Shown here in pieces: positions 1 to 11,071 of a stretch of 64,000 nucleotides of DNA. Under the pieces are notes generated by a model that made no database searches, was not told the DNA's origin, and saw only the letters and a list, made by a program, of their open reading frames with translations. The stretch is from Lytechinus pictus. Taxonomy: Eukaryota; Echinodermata; Echinoidea; Temnopleuroida; Toxopneustidae. Numbering within the stretch: the first letter of the stretch is position 1; each line of letters begins with the position of its first letter. The translations under genes and the position numbers were made by a program. The DNA is taken from the NCBI RefSeq assembly GCF_037042905.1, contig NC_087256.1, forward strand, positions 28,980,001 to 29,044,000. The letters run 5' to 3'.

Positions 1-1019
1 TAACAGCCAAAGATTTTTTATTGCATGTACATGTAGTCAAACGGCCATTTCCAAATTATCTAAAATTACAAATTTTCACATAAATTCTAGAATATCAAAT
101 ACTGTCATGAATAATATATTTTCAAATATTGCTACAATACATGTAGAATAAGCATCTCAAAGATTGACCTTTGGCACAACCTCAAAATCTGATTTACATT
201 ATTATCAATATTCTAAACAATTCATGTATATGCACACATGGGAGTAAACTATTTACACATATGTATTGTCTCCATGACCTTTAACCTTTGACCCCATAAG
301 TATAGCCAGATCATTGTAACTTGGATAGGGATTCAAGTTATAGTGACCACTAGAATTTTTTTTTGCTTGTATACAATTAAATTCTGGGACAAAAGATACT
401 GTCTCCTGCAAACAAGAACCAATTTTAAACTTGAACCTTCAAAAGGTTTTGTTTCTCAATTATCCGTTTTCAGGTAAATATTGACCTCAGTAACCTTTGA
501 CCTAGTGATGCCCCAAAATAAAATAAAAATCTTATTTCCATACATGCACCAAATTTAAAATCCATCCAAAGTCCTTTTTTTAATTTACAATTTACATGTA
601 AATCTTTGTGAAGAATGAGCCATTTCAAGTAGATATATATATATATGTATAATGACCTGTGTGCCCTTGACCTTTTATATCCCTGAACTCATCAGATCTT
701 TGCTTCTAATGAGCCAAGTTTGAAAGTAATTCATTTGATACATAATATAATCTGCAGGTTAAGGCAAGAACTAAAACGGGACAAACAACCAAGCAACAAT
801 CAAGTGAGCACAGAGGTATGAAAATGAGCGTGATTGTCCTGATATAAGAATTTTTATTCTTCTCAAGATGTTTTTAAGCCGAGGGGTATCCACTTATACC
901 AAATGTGGATCCCTCCATTTACTCAACTTTATTTTATTGAAAAAAGAGTTATAAAGGTAGCCTTGCAAATTGTTTTATCGAGAATGGTATACATTTTGTC
1001 CAATTTCCATTGTATATAT
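1..1019. repeat. Non-coding stretch with dispersed GACCTTTGACC-type repeat
   Basis: No credible gene is seen. Between about 260 and 780 there are repeated short blocks of the form tgacctttaacctttgacc, tgacctcagtaacctttgac and tgcccttgacctttt, spaced roughly 200 bases apart. The same motif recurs at 37190-37530, so this is probably an old interspersed repeat. The palindrome TACATGTA also occurs several times. The exact family and its ends cannot be fixed by eye. Confidence 0.4.
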
Positions 1020-1218
1020 TGTTATTGGTTAATATGATTATCACGTTATTTAGTTTTTACCATAAACATTTATTTTACTTTTATTATATAGTCATATTGC
1101 TTGCAATGTATATTCATTTGCATTGATTTGTATGGTTATCATTTTATATCTGTGTAATTATTTCCTATGCTGTATCACTGAGTTGAGAAATGAAATAAAA
1201 TTGAACTTGAAAAAAAAA
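1020..1218 (+). repeat. Probable 3' tail of a truncated non-LTR retrotransposon
   Basis: An AT-rich stretch ends in a polyadenylation signal (aaataaaattgaacttga near 1194) followed directly by a run of A. This is how retrotransposed 3' ends look. No coding part is left, so the clade is not assigned. An unrelated A-rich tract is possible. Confidence 0.35.
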
Positions 1219-1332
1219 GAAGTAAATTTATTTGAGCTCTGGAAGGTTTACCCATGGCAATAACAAGAATTGAAAGGAGTACCGTCACAGTATGAACACC
1301 AACAAACCTCCTATAAGAAAGCTGACTTAATG

Positions 1333-1338
1333 TTTATT
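1333..1338 (-). terminator. Candidate polyadenylation signal of TRIM gene 1
   Basis: The plus-strand sequence tttatt reads AATAAA on the minus strand, about 45 bases after the stop codon of the TRIM gene. Position and sequence suit a poly(A) signal. Other tttatt matches lie further on, so the choice is tentative. Confidence 0.3.
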
Positions 1339-1382
1339 AGCATCATTTCATACTGTGGCAATAGTTGATCAATTCAAAGAGG

Positions 1383-3440
1383 CTACATTTGATATCCCTT
1401 GATGCGATAATTGCCTCCATCAACAATCATTACAATCATATTCTCTTCGTCTTCAATAACAGTCATGCCTCTCACGTAATTAAAACCTTCTCCAAAGTTA
1501 CCAAGGAACACTCCTTCAGGACTATAGGCTATGGCTGTCTCTGTACTCCAGCCCCTCATGCTGCCACTCTGGCGGACAGTGACATAGATATTGTCATTCC
1601 TGTCCACAGCCAAGCCCCGTACATCCCATGTCTTCTGGTTATGATGGATATCAATCAGTCTGGTGACTTCATCCTTGGTAGGGTCGATGACTTGAATGCG
1701 GTGGTTTCCATTGTCTGCGACGACTATTTCTCCTTTGGAATTCATAGCAATGAACCAAGGTTTGTCAAACTGCCCTCTTGTAGCACCAGGTCCACCCAGA
1801 ACAGCAATATGTTCTCTGAGTTGGTTAAAGACAAAGATACAATTCTTTTGGCAATCTGCAACATACACTTTGCCTTCCTTGTCACATGCTATTCCTGTAG
1901 GTTGAGAGAGGATTCCCTGGCCAAATCGCTGCAAGAAGGTAGAGTTAGTGAATTCAAGGACACATATTTGTTTCAGGTCGGTGACGACAAAGGTCTTCCC
2001 AGTGTAAGCTATGGAATATGGATCAAGCTTTGGAAGTGAAGGGTCAGATGGTGGCAGGAACTTCCCAACTGGATTGAACTGCTTGTCCATGATGACTACT
2101 TGGTGGTTTCCTTTGTCTGTTATGTAGAAGTTGTCATCCTGCTGAATGATATCATGAGGCTGATTGAAGTTACGCCTTTCATTGATCTTCATTGCTCCTC
2201 TTGGCTTAGCTATCAGGTTTAGAGGACTATTCTTCACAGGATTTCCAAACAGCTCTACTTCAATCCTGTACTTTCCAATGTACTTGGGTGTGAAGCATGA
2301 TTCAGCGAAACCAGCTTCTCCTTGTGTGAATTCGACTACACCTGTAAAACTTCCAGGGGCTGAGACAGTGCCAACTAGAGAAGATATATCACAGGACTTT
2401 ACAGGAGAGCCGACAGCATCTCTGAGAGCAACCTTAATCTTGACTTCTGACTGGACATCGGCTCGGGATGCTGACAAAGAAAGGGTAGTCTGATGGCTAT
2501 TTGGCACTGGCTTTGTCAGAACTTTGCCTAGATTCTCCCTCTGGATAGCGATTTCAAGATCCTTATCCCACTGAACTGATATCTGACTGTTATGGCCTGG
2601 AGCAAGAGGCACATCTTGCTGCAACACGTTAGTGAGTTCATTCCACAGTTGCTGCCCAGAAGCTGTCATGACAGATTTGGTCATGCTCGAGTCCTCTCCA
2701 GCATGATGTTGTGAACCAATCAGTTCAGAAATCTCTTTTCTCGCACAGGTTAGCATTTCAAGCTGAGCAATCAAAGCCCCTTCTTTCTCAGAGTATTTCT
2801 TTTCAATTTCTCCATTCATTTTCACATGGGCTTGGGTCATCATCTTCATCAACTTATGCACATGATCATCTGTTTCACGTTTAGCCAATTTATAATTTTC
2901 CCTCAGATCTGTTCTTGTCTTCTCAAGAACATCTACAGCTGTGAAGATTTCTTTGAGTTTGTTCTTAGCTTGACCAATCAACTTGGGCAGTGGATCCCCC
3001 ATTACTTTTAAGAACTCTTCTATGAGAACTGTCTTGTGAGACCTATGACTAACCTGGACACATTCTTCACAGACCGGGGACTTGCAATGAAGACAAATTT
3101 GGGCGACAGGTTTCTTCAAATGCTCCTCGCAAGCAGCAACTTCACTATCCTGCATATTCATCATGCTCTCAACAAACTCACAGAGACTTGCGATTTTGAA
3201 GTTACTGGGAAGTCCCTTTGCACCTTCTGCTGGAAGCGGCTGTGCAACACGACATTCTGGACAGCAGAGTTCCCCATTATTGGCAGCTATCCATTTTTCA
3301 ATACAATCCTCACATACCACGTGTTGACAAGCCAGTGTCTTTGGATTCTTCAGGATGTCCAGATGGATTGGGCACATAAGATGTGTGTGGAGACCCTCTG
3401 TAATCTTTGGTCCATGTACAGGGGAAAGTGGAGTGGCCAT
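1383..3440 (-). CDS. TRIM2/3-type protein (RING, B-box 2, coiled coil, filamin, NHL)
   Basis: Intact 685-codon reading frame on one exon, starting ATGGCC. Visible domains: RING at residues 23-63 (C23, H26, C38, H40, C43, C46, C60, C63); one B-box 2 at 104-135 (C104, H107, C116, C119, C124, C127, H132, H135); coiled coil about 150-245; filamin-type repeat about 317-412; and an NHL propeller about 424-685 with six blades, such as PHDIIQQDDNFYITDKGNHQ and PWFIAMNSKGEIVVADNGNH. The order and single B-box match the TRIM2/3 class (human proteins about 744 residues). Such proteins are RING E3 ubiquitin ligases whose NHL domain binds protein or RNA partners. The second RING zinc ligand is His instead of the usual Cys. 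The gene is isolated, with a foldback element about 175 bases upstream. Intronlessness suggests an old retrocopy or a lineage-specific TRIM, but the frame is undamaged, so it is probably functional. Confidence 0.93.
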   Translation of the reverse strand: MATPLSPVHGPKITEGLHTHLMCPIHLDILKNPKTLACQHVVCEDCIEKWIAANNGELCCPECRVAQPLPAEGAKGLPSNFKIASLCEFVESMMNMQDSEVAACEEHLKKPVAQICLHCKSPVCEECVQVSHRSHKTVLIEEFLKVMGDPLPKLIGQAKNKLKEIFTAVDVLEKTRTDLRENYKLAKRETDDHVHKLMKMMTQAHVKMNGEIEKKYSEKEGALIAQLEMLTCARKEISELIGSQHHAGEDSSMTKSVMTASGQQLWNELTNVLQQDVPLAPGHNSQISVQWDKDLEIAIQRENLGKVLTKPVPNSHQTTLSLSASRADVQSEVKIKVALRDAVGSPVKSCDISSLVGTVSAPGSFTGVVEFTQGEAGFAESCFTPKYIGKYRIEVELFGNPVKNSPLNLIAKPRGAMKINERRNFNQPHDIIQQDDNFYITDKGNHQVVIMDKQFNPVGKFLPPSDPSLPKLDPYSIAYTGKTFVVTDLKQICVLEFTNSTFLQRFGQGILSQPTGIACDKEGKVYVADCQKNCIFVFNQLREHIAVLGGPGATRGQFDKPWFIAMNSKGEIVVADNGNHRIQVIDPTKDEVTRLIDIHHNQKTWDVRGLAVDRNDNIYVTVRQSGSMRGWSTETAIAYSPEGVFLGNFGEGFNYVRGMTVIEDEENMIVMIVDGGNYRIKGYQM

Positions 3441-3456
3441 AATGTGATCTGGTTTT

Positions 3457-3461
3457 CTGTG
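3457..3461 (-). other. Possible splice acceptor in the 5' UTR of TRIM gene 1
   Basis: Read on the minus strand, a pyrimidine-rich tract (tgttgttctttgtcacag) ends 16 bases before the start ATG. It resembles a 3' splice site, so a 5' untranslated exon may lie further upstream. No matching donor was fixed. Confidence 0.3.
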
Positions 3462-3614
3462 ACAAAGAACAACACAGAACGCAGTTTGCTGATCAGATGT
3501 GGATTACAGCAATGTAAACACAACACATAACATGCTTGAAAGGATGCTCTATTAAACATACATTATGGTTTATACCACTATGTGTGATCTGCAATTCTAG
3601 GGAGAGTCGAACAG

Positions 3615-4226
3615 TTAAAGGTCAAGTCCACCCCAGGAAAATTATGACTTGAATAAATAGAGAAAAATCAAACTAGCATAGTGCTGAAAATTTCATCAAA
3701 ATCGGATGTAAAATGAGAAAGTTATGACATTTTAAAGTTTCGCTTATTTTTCACAAAACAGTTATATGCACAACTCAGTGACATGCAAATGAGAGATTCG
3801 ATGATGTCCATCACTCACTATTTCTTTTGTTTTTTATTGTTTGAATTATACAATATTTCAATTTTCACCAATTGGACATTAAGGACCAACTTAACTGAGC
3901 CATAAGATGTTATAACAACGGTAATACCACGTGTTCAGGGAGGAATAAAACTTTGTCTCACAGGACAATGAGGAGAAAATTAGAATAATTCATATTTCCT
4001 ATAATAAAATACAAAAGAAATAGTGAGTGAGTGATGTCATCAGTTCCCTCATTTGCATACCGAACAGGATGTGCATATAACTGTTTTGTGAAATTAAGCG
4101 AAACTTAAAAATGTCATAACTTTCTTATTTTACATCCGATTTTGATGAAATTTTCGGTGTTATACTTGTTGGATTTTTCTCTTATTATTCAAATCAACTT
4201 TTTGCTGGGGTGGACTTGTCCTTTAA
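3615..4226. mobile_element. Long-arm foldback MITE, TTAA-AGG family, full copy
   Basis: A 612-bp element whose two halves are near reverse complements. It begins TTAAAGGTCAAGTCCACCCC and ends with the complement of TTAAAGGACAAGTCCACCCC. Each arm of about 190 bp contains AAAATTTCATCAAAATCGGA and AGAAAGTTATGACATTTT-like words. TTAA at both ends suggests a TTAA target-site duplication, as in piggyBac-type elements. It has no coding capacity. Relatives recur through the window. Confidence 0.8.
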
Positions 4227-4679
4227 ACAGTCATCACTATCCGATATATACATGCATCACAGAAAACAAAGCCAAGCCCTATAAAAAGACAATACGTAGT
4301 TCTTGCACCTGCAACAGGGACAGATTAAAAAACACAGTAAATGTATTGAAAATGCCTGTCTAATGACAATTAACAGCAGTGAGGTCTTTGTCAAAACAGA
4401 GTGAACTGGAACAGCAATTAAGTCTTGCAGGAGCTGACGAAAAATTGTTGTTTGTCCTGCGTCCAGGATGAAACTGCGGTTTTGACTCAACCAATTTTCG
4501 ACAGACCTCTTGGTTGTGCTTTGTCATGAAGGCATTTGACAAATTTTTTTTAATGTTCTTGAATCTGTTGTGGGTTGTGGAAGCAAAAACTTCCTGATAT
4601 TCATGATGAAATTCTTTACCAAATTAACCAACATATACAGTGTACATGTAGAATCACACAGAAGATATTTTAAATCAGT
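4227..4679. other. Non-coding stretch, nothing recognised
   Basis: The stretch lies between the foldback and the direct repeat at 4680. Short open frames of 60-77 codons overlap on both strands but show no domain, repeat or codon pattern. No feature is claimed. Confidence 0.5.
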
Positions 4680-4965
4680 CCTTGTAAACGCGATAACTTT
4701 AGTTTATCTTAACCTAGGCTCATATAATTTGGTGTGTATGATACTAGCATGGATCCCAGGAAGCCTTTTGATTTTGAGGTTAAAAGGTCAAGGTCACAGT
4801 GACATGTTTTCATCTTACCTCTCTGAAGCCTTTGTAAACACGATAATTTTAGTTTAACTTAACCTAGGCTCATATGATTTGGTGTGTATGATACTAGCAT
4901 AAATCCCAGGAAGCCTAATAGCCTATTGATTTTGAGGTCAAAAGGTCAGAGATCAAGTTGCCACC
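4680..4965. repeat. Two direct copies of a roughly 149-bp unit
   Basis: A block containing ttaacctaggctcatat, ttggtgtgtatgatactagc and atcccaggaagcc occurs at about 4687-4765 and again at 4836-4915. Each copy is followed by ttgattttgaggt and an aaaggtca-type tail. It is a short tandem duplication of an aggtcaaggtcaca-type dispersed repeat. Confidence 0.65.
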
Positions 4966-5029
4966 TTCCACTTTTCTTGCTTGACCAATAACTCTATTTT
5001 CCGCGTCACAGGTGGGCGTATTATGTGCT

Positions 5030-6786
5030 CGCCCAAGCGACACTCGTTATTATTACCATCAGTATTTATTTATTATTTATTTATTTTTTTTTTTTTTGGG
5101 GGGGGGTTGTACATTATATACATGATGACCACCATGATACTATAAATGAAATGTACATGTAGGTCTCAATGTACAGTATTTGCCAGGGACAAGGTGTATG
5201 TACATGTATATTAGGCCTATGATTGAATCTTCTCTATATTGAACGATTCCATTAAACTGAAATGTGTGGTGTGGTGGACTTTCAGAGAAAAACGTTTTGG
5301 ATTATTCATACATGTAGCCTATAACGATTCCGAGTCTCATAACATCAATAACCAAATTGGAAGAACACAATAAAAGTATTTACTTATTCAATCTTTTGCA
5401 TGGACTCAAAGCCTTTCGAATAGTATACATGTACATGTATATTTTATCCAACAGCATTCATATCAGTGTTGTGTGCAAGACCAAGGCCAAAACCAAATCA
5501 AGGCCGATACTGGTGTTATACAAGTTAAAAAAAAAAAATCAAAGACAAAGACAGGCATTGGACATCTACATGTACATTATCTTTTCAGAATAACTCTGCT
5601 CTAGCCCCTATATACAAAAAAAAAAAAAAAAAAAAAAAAATATCATTCTGATATCCCAATTTTCCTAGTTTTCTTTAGAAAAATGAAAAAAACCCAAACA
5701 AATCAAGAATTCCCGTAGCCTTGACTCTTAAACAATCTTCATGAATTCCCCCTAAAAAGTCCGTACTGAGTCTGGATCAAAATGATGCAGACTTGGGAAT
5801 AAATGAATAGTCCATACTCCATACTACATTTCAAGAGTGCAGAGAGGCAATAGTTTGGATTACATACATGTATGTAGTAATAAAGTGTGTAGAATTTGTT
5901 TTCTGAATTGAATGGGGGATCGGGATGATTTCACCCCGCAATGCTCAAAATAGCCATGGGGAAAAAAAAGAACCCTGGAAAACCCCATTTCACTGCAATG
6001 TTAAAGCTCATCCAATATTCTAAATTTAGGCAGTACATATAGATTGTAAAAAGTAGCCTTGGAAAATAAAAAATTGATTTCTTGCCTGCATTGGATGGTA
6101 TGCACACTGGACAGTACACAAGAAAAAAAAAAGGAATCCTTGACCACAGAATCCGCCAAATTTCGGAATCCCACTCATGGAAGATAAAATTGAGTCCTAA
6201 TCGATGCATAATAATCCAGAATCCAGATTATAATGGTCCTCACTCCTCAACCTTTCATGAAAATGCCCTATCCAGATAGCATCCATAAATTCATGAAAGG
6301 GGTATTACATGTAAGTTTAACACAGTACTTGTAGTTGTACATTCTAAAGTCTAAACCCTTGGAATTAAAAACAGAGAAATGACATTGTCCAGTACACACT
6401 GATTTATTGAGAAAGTCTGTAATTGTACAATGTAAACCTATTTTTACTATGTCAGTGCAGATCTAGATCTGGTACAGTTTCATTTCATCAACTAAACCTT
6501 GTGAAAGCATGAAATCTAGGCTGAAAAACATGTACACCAGGATCACAAACACAGATAAGCACATGTGGGACAATGCATTATTACTGATTGGAAAAAGACA
6601 CAGCAAATGGCTCGAATTCATGCTAATTTCTCAGCAATTACACTATTTCTTTCAGCATCCTTTGGCACACATCTTCTGTTCGTAATGTATACAGACACAT
6701 GGGTAGTCTTTTTATTGGATTCTGTACGAACTCATAATGAAATTGATACAACTGGCATTATCTTGACTGAGTTGACTCAGATCTCG
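5030..6786. other. Low-complexity and unrecognised non-coding stretch
   Basis: It starts with an ATT/T-rich tract running into about nine G (5040-5106) and holds a run of A near 5617-5640. The palindrome TACATGTA is frequent (for example near 5155, 5205, 5313 and 5430). The open frames here have no recognisable product. No gene is claimed. Confidence 0.5.
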
Positions 6787-6929
6787 CTAATCAGAACCGC
6801 AATGCATCATGGGATCGAAAAGGGGGCTGTTAGCTAGCTCTGCGCACGCGCACTGTCTGTAGTGCGCGGAGCTACATGTAGCTTGATTGCTGCCTTTTCG
6901 ATCCCATGATGCATTGCGGTTCTGATTAG
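6787..6929. mobile_element. 143-bp nearly perfect hairpin element
   Basis: The outer 36 bases (ctaatcagaaccgcaatgca and onward to gatcgaaaag) are matched base for base by their reverse complement at 6894-6929. A second inner hairpin pairs tagctctgcgcac with gtgcgcggagcta, so almost the whole element folds on itself. It is a MITE-like palindrome without coding capacity. Target duplication is unclear. Confidence 0.75.
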
Positions 6930-7171
6930 TGATACATGTAAACCTTAAATTAGTGTCGAATAGTTACATGTACTGTATGTATGTTCTTTATGCATGTCTT
7001 GTTTGTATCATGCAGAACACACATGCACAGACTTGATGGAATGATTGGGCACTTTACATACAATTCTTATAAAACCTCAACCTTGAAGATTCTTGTAGAT
7101 TAAACTTGTGTGTGTTACAACTAGCATACATGCATCGGAGGAAGTGTAATTTGTACAGCTCAGGTGCTTTA

Positions 7172-7505
7172 GCGCAAGTAAAATTCCTGCCTCTCAACAG
7201 AACATGTATGTATAATAAAAGTTAGCATGACTGACATCATTTTTTCCAGTAGCCAGATTGAAGACTTCAACTTCAATGAACCATAAAAATATTGAAAAGT
7301 TGAAAACATAATTGTAAGGCAACCAATTAAAGGGCGTACGGACCGGTAGCCATAATAGGCCCACCACAAGTCCTTAACTTCTCATATCTGCCTATGTTCA
7401 TTACCCATAGTGCAATATTCTGGGCAGTGTAGTCTTGTAATCACACTTGAGTAATAATATAGTCAATACATGTACATTCATATCACAATATCAAGTACTT
7501 GAATA
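7172..7505. repeat. Copy 1 of a duplicated non-coding segment
   Basis: About 330 bp that align in the same orientation with 11072-11390. Shared stretches include gacatcattttttccagta, caaccaattaaagggcgtac, ggaccggtagccataata and aagtccttaacttctcatat. The two copies differ by small indels and substitutions. Either an ancient segmental duplication or two copies of one interspersed repeat would explain them. Confidence 0.75.
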
Positions 7506-7533
7506 CATCAATATCACAATATCAGCAGTACAA

Positions 7534-7872
7534 TTAAAGGTCAAGTGCACCCCAGGAAAATGCTGACTTGAATAGAGAAAAATCAAACTAGCATAGTGCT
7601 AAAAATTTCATCAAAATCGGATGTAAAATAAGAAAGTTATGACATTTTAAAGTTTCACTTATTTTTCACAAAACAGTGATATGCACAACTAGGTGACTCA
7701 GTCGATGATGTCCATCACTCATTATTTCTTTTGTTTTTTATTGTTTGAATTATACAATATTTCATTTTTATAGATTTGACAATAAGGATCAACCTGACTG
7801 AACCATACAGTATTAAGCAATGCTAATTCCACATGTTCAGGGAGGAATTAATCGTTGTATCACTTGACAATG
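7534..7872. mobile_element. Truncated foldback MITE, TTAA-AGG family
   Basis: It begins TTAAAGGTCAAG like the element at 3615. It continues through the first arm and the centre (ttcagggaggaatt), then is lost before the second arm. It matches the reverse complement of the right part of the element at 22188. Confidence 0.7.
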
Positions 7873-8208
7873 AACTTGTGATAGATGCCAATACCATGAA
7901 ATGCAAAATTAGCAATTGATGAACATGATTACATCTAGGCTACATACGTAATAAAAGAAAATGTTTGCAGTGTAACTTGTGTACATGTAAGTACACAAGT
8001 ACACACATTCAGACTCGTTTTTTTAAAGCAATTCACTCACTCGGTGGACTTCCCCAATGCCTGGAATTTCCCAAGGTCAGGGGATTCCCCAACATGGTCA
8101 GCAGCAAACAATTCGTCTACATGTATGTGCATAGACACATCCAAAGATCATTCTTTTAATATCAAAATTCATTAGACCTCTATCAAAATGTTTTATCTTG
8201 CCTACAGC
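7873..8208. other. Non-coding gap, nothing recognised
   Basis: About 335 bases with two short gtacacaagtacac-type palindromic bits near 7980-8005 and no supported gene. Confidence 0.5.
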
Positions 8209-8338
8209 CATGGGCGTCAATCCAAACTTGAGCATGGGGGGACACAATAGCAACATGCAAGCATGTCACTTTTATAGGTATACTTTCTAGATCCATTACA
8301 CTTTTGACATACTCCACTGCTACATGTACCGTATGTCA

Positions 8339-10384
8339 CAGGGGCGGATCCAGCCTTCGCCAATAGGGGGGGGGCCCGGAATTTTTTTTCACCCACATTT
8401 TCCCCGATCGGCCGCTCGAAGTTAATTTTTGTTTGTTTCTTTGAAGGGGTAATATATTTATATATATATAATATCATAAGCCTTATTTAAAAAGTGCGAG
8501 CTTTTTGTTTATTTTATGTATTTTGTTTTAAAATTCAAACATTTTGGGCAATGTTTATGATCCTAAACGAGATGTGTATTTAACTAAATAATTGCTGCGA
8601 GCGCGAAGCGCGAGCAGAAATTTTTAATATACGTTTTCATCTGATAAAAAAGGATCTGTTACCGGCAGCTTGTTAGCCATGAAGACGTTACATATTTCAA
8701 CTATCAAATAATGCGAAGCGCGAGCTGAAAATTTTGACATTTTTACCTGAAGAATGAAGAAAGTTAAGTATATAACTAAATAATTAATGCGAGCGCGAAG
8801 CGCGAGCTGAAAAATTCGAGATTCAAACCTAAATATTGGACACTCTTCATATTTTGTAAATAATGAAAATGATGAGTAATTGGAAATCGGCTTCCTACAT
8901 TAATAATGCGAGCGCAAAGCGCGAGCACAAATTGTTTTATTTATTTTTGATATACGCTTTGATCTGATCTGTTAACGGCTGCGTGTTAGCCATGATGACG
9001 TTACATATTTTAACTACCAAATAATGCGAGTGCGAAGCGCGAGCTAGAAATTTTGACATTTCTACCTCAAGAATGGAAATTCTAAGCACTTTTTGTAATC
9101 GTAAAAAGGATAAGTATATAACTAAACAATTGATGCGAGCGCGAAGCGCAAGCGGAAAAAATCTGGACACTCTATTCATGATTTGTAAATCATGAAAATG
9201 AGTAATTGGAGATTTTCCTACATTAATAATGCGAGCGCAAAGCGCGAGCAGACAATTTTTTATATTGTGATCTGAAACTGGATAATGATTTAAATAGAGA
9301 ACAAGCTGCGTATCTAAATAAACGCGTGTTTCAGATTTCGACCTAGAACATGTAGAATTAGGGTAATTTAAATACATTTCTTATCATGAAAATCAATAAA
9401 GCGAGCGCAAAGCGCAAGCTAAAAATATATGATATTCCGCTCTGAAAAGGGTCAATTTAAGCTCTGTTTTCAAGCACTTTGTTGGAAAATTGTGAGGTGG
9501 ATATGGATCACAGTTAAAAAGAGCTGATATGTTTCATTATTATTACTTTGAGTTTTGACATAGGACCGGGACATTATGTCATCATATGAAAATGATGACT
9601 ATCTTCCTATTTCTCATCCTAAGCATGAGAGCGCGAAATCTCTTTATATTATGGCCTGAAAACTGGACATTTAAAGCATTTTTGTAATTATGAATAAGAT
9701 GCATGAGTTGATATATTGCAACAATCAATGCGAGCGAAAATTGTGAGCCGAAATTTCTGATAAACTGAATGTGATCAAATGGGATTTTAAGTAGTTTGTT
9801 TTAGAATTAATATTGAGATAAACATAACTCACCAATCAAAATGCGAGCATGGAGCGCTAGCTGATACGTTTTCACAATCTGACCTGAATAGGGATATTTT
9901 GATAACTTTATGGAATACAGGAAAAAAAATAATAGGTACCTGACAAATCAAATTTTGCGAGCGCGCAGCGCAAGCAGAAAATGTTAATATTCAGACCATA
10001 AAACAAAAAATTTTACAGAACACTTTTTAAAAATCAAATTTGCAAATCAAACAAAATAATGAAAGTTAAATTTTCGAGCTGAAATATGTTTTGTATATTG
10101 ACTTCAAGATTTGATATTTAAGCTCCATATTGAGCAAGATATGTAAATCACCTAAAAGGCGATGCGAGCGCGAAGCGCGAGCAAAAATTTTATATCACGG
10201 CATGAAAGATATTTTATTATTACTTTCCAAGTCTTCCCCTTATCTTATTCACTCGTCTTCCTCCTTTTCTTTTTTTCTCTTCTCTTTCCCCTTCTTCTCT
10301 TTTTTTCTTTCTTTCCCTTTTTTTTTGCTCCGCCAATAGGGGGGGGGGCCCGGGCCCCTCGGGCCCCCCTGGATCCGCCTATGC
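8339..10384. mobile_element. Inner hAT-like element carrying the GCGAGCGCGAAGCGCGAGC satellite
   Basis: The left end is caggggcggatccagccttc followed by gccaatagggggggggcccg. The right end holds the complementary gccaatagggggggggg block and ends ctggatccgcctatg. CAGGGG termini with G-rich subterminal DNA are typical of hAT-type non-autonomous elements. The interior is a series of GCGAGC motifs and then a CT-rich tract at 10240-10330. A clear 8-bp target duplication was not found. Confidence 0.5.
8597..10183 (+). repeat. Degenerate satellite built on GCGAGCGCGAAGCGCGAGC
   Basis: The 19-base motif or close variants occur near 8598, 8711, 8790, 8908, 9025, 9135, 9229, 9401, 9731, 9842, 9958 and 10164, at irregular spacing mostly around 80-120 bp. 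Each copy is followed by a similar AT-rich block (aaattttt, then a gacctga-type word, then taagcactttttgtaat). The core CGAGCGCGAAGCGCGAGC is an exact mirror repeat. Related copies lie at 29228-29665, near 34225 and at 36003-36620. Confidence 0.75.
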
Positions 10385-10772
10385 TGTCATGCCGTGCATA
10401 CCCACATGAAAAAAAAACCCACCACGCATGTGCGGGTCTCCATGTGGGTGCTCGCGTGTACCCCGGCGTCGTACGTACAGGAACGGCTCACAGACGGCTA
10501 GCTGCGCTGCTTTTGAATGCGAATTTACCCACCGTTAATTGCATCGAAAAGTTACATGACAGTTGTTTTTTTTCTTTATATTTTTTAAGGAAATCAACTC
10601 TTATTTCCTTGAGAAGGTATGCATATATCCCCCCCCCCCCCAGATGGTCACACTTCTTTTGTGACAAAAACACCCGCAAAAACATGGGGGGGACATTTGA
10701 TATTGTGTCCCCCCCTGAAAAAATCATGGGGGGGACACGTCCCCCCCGTCCCCCACCGATTGACGCCCATGC

Positions 10773-11071
10773 CTCCAGCATACACCAATTTTGGGACATA
10801 ATGTCCCACCACCTTCACCAGGATACCCCTCCCCCCAAAAAAAGGGAATTCCAATGAATTAACAATGAGTTGGGTCCAGGGCCAATCCAGGCATCAACAA
10901 CAATTGGTTTTAAATGATCATCTGTCATGTCATGATTATTTATTATAGAAATAATTCTTGTGTATAATTTGAGCTCTGAAATCAACTTCCATAGTAATAA
11001 TTTATTCTACATGAGCTTGGAGGACGTCCCGATCCCGATACCTCGGCCAATCAAGCCGAGGTGTTTTTATA
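10773..11071. repeat. Segment related to the DNA next to the LINE at 15772
   Basis: The part at about 10998-11050 (taataatttattctacatga, gcttggaggacgtcccgatc) aligns in the same orientation with 15772-15830. At 10998 the sequence is uninterrupted where the other copy has the LINE. It therefore serves as an approximate empty-site relative of the LINE 5' junction. Confidence 0.45.

Larger units (their letters stand above)
8209..10772. mobile_element. Outer element of a nested insertion (gggcgtcaatc ends)
   Basis: The left end reads catgggcgtcaatccaaac followed by ggggggacac. The right end reads the complementary ggggggacacgtccccccc, then gattgacgcccatg at about 10758-10771. These inverted ends enclose a second element (8339-10384) with different inverted ends, so this looks like a small non-autonomous DNA transposon split by a later insertion. 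No transposase frame is present. Confidence 0.55.

Noticed and set aside
1365-2039. 224-codon plus-strand open frame
   Set aside because: It is antisense to the NHL part of the intact TRIM gene and has no domain of its own.
10162-10857. 231-codon frame across a CT-rich and C-rich tract
   Set aside because: It is made of low-complexity transposon ends (Phe/Ser and Pro runs). It has no domain and crosses two element borders.
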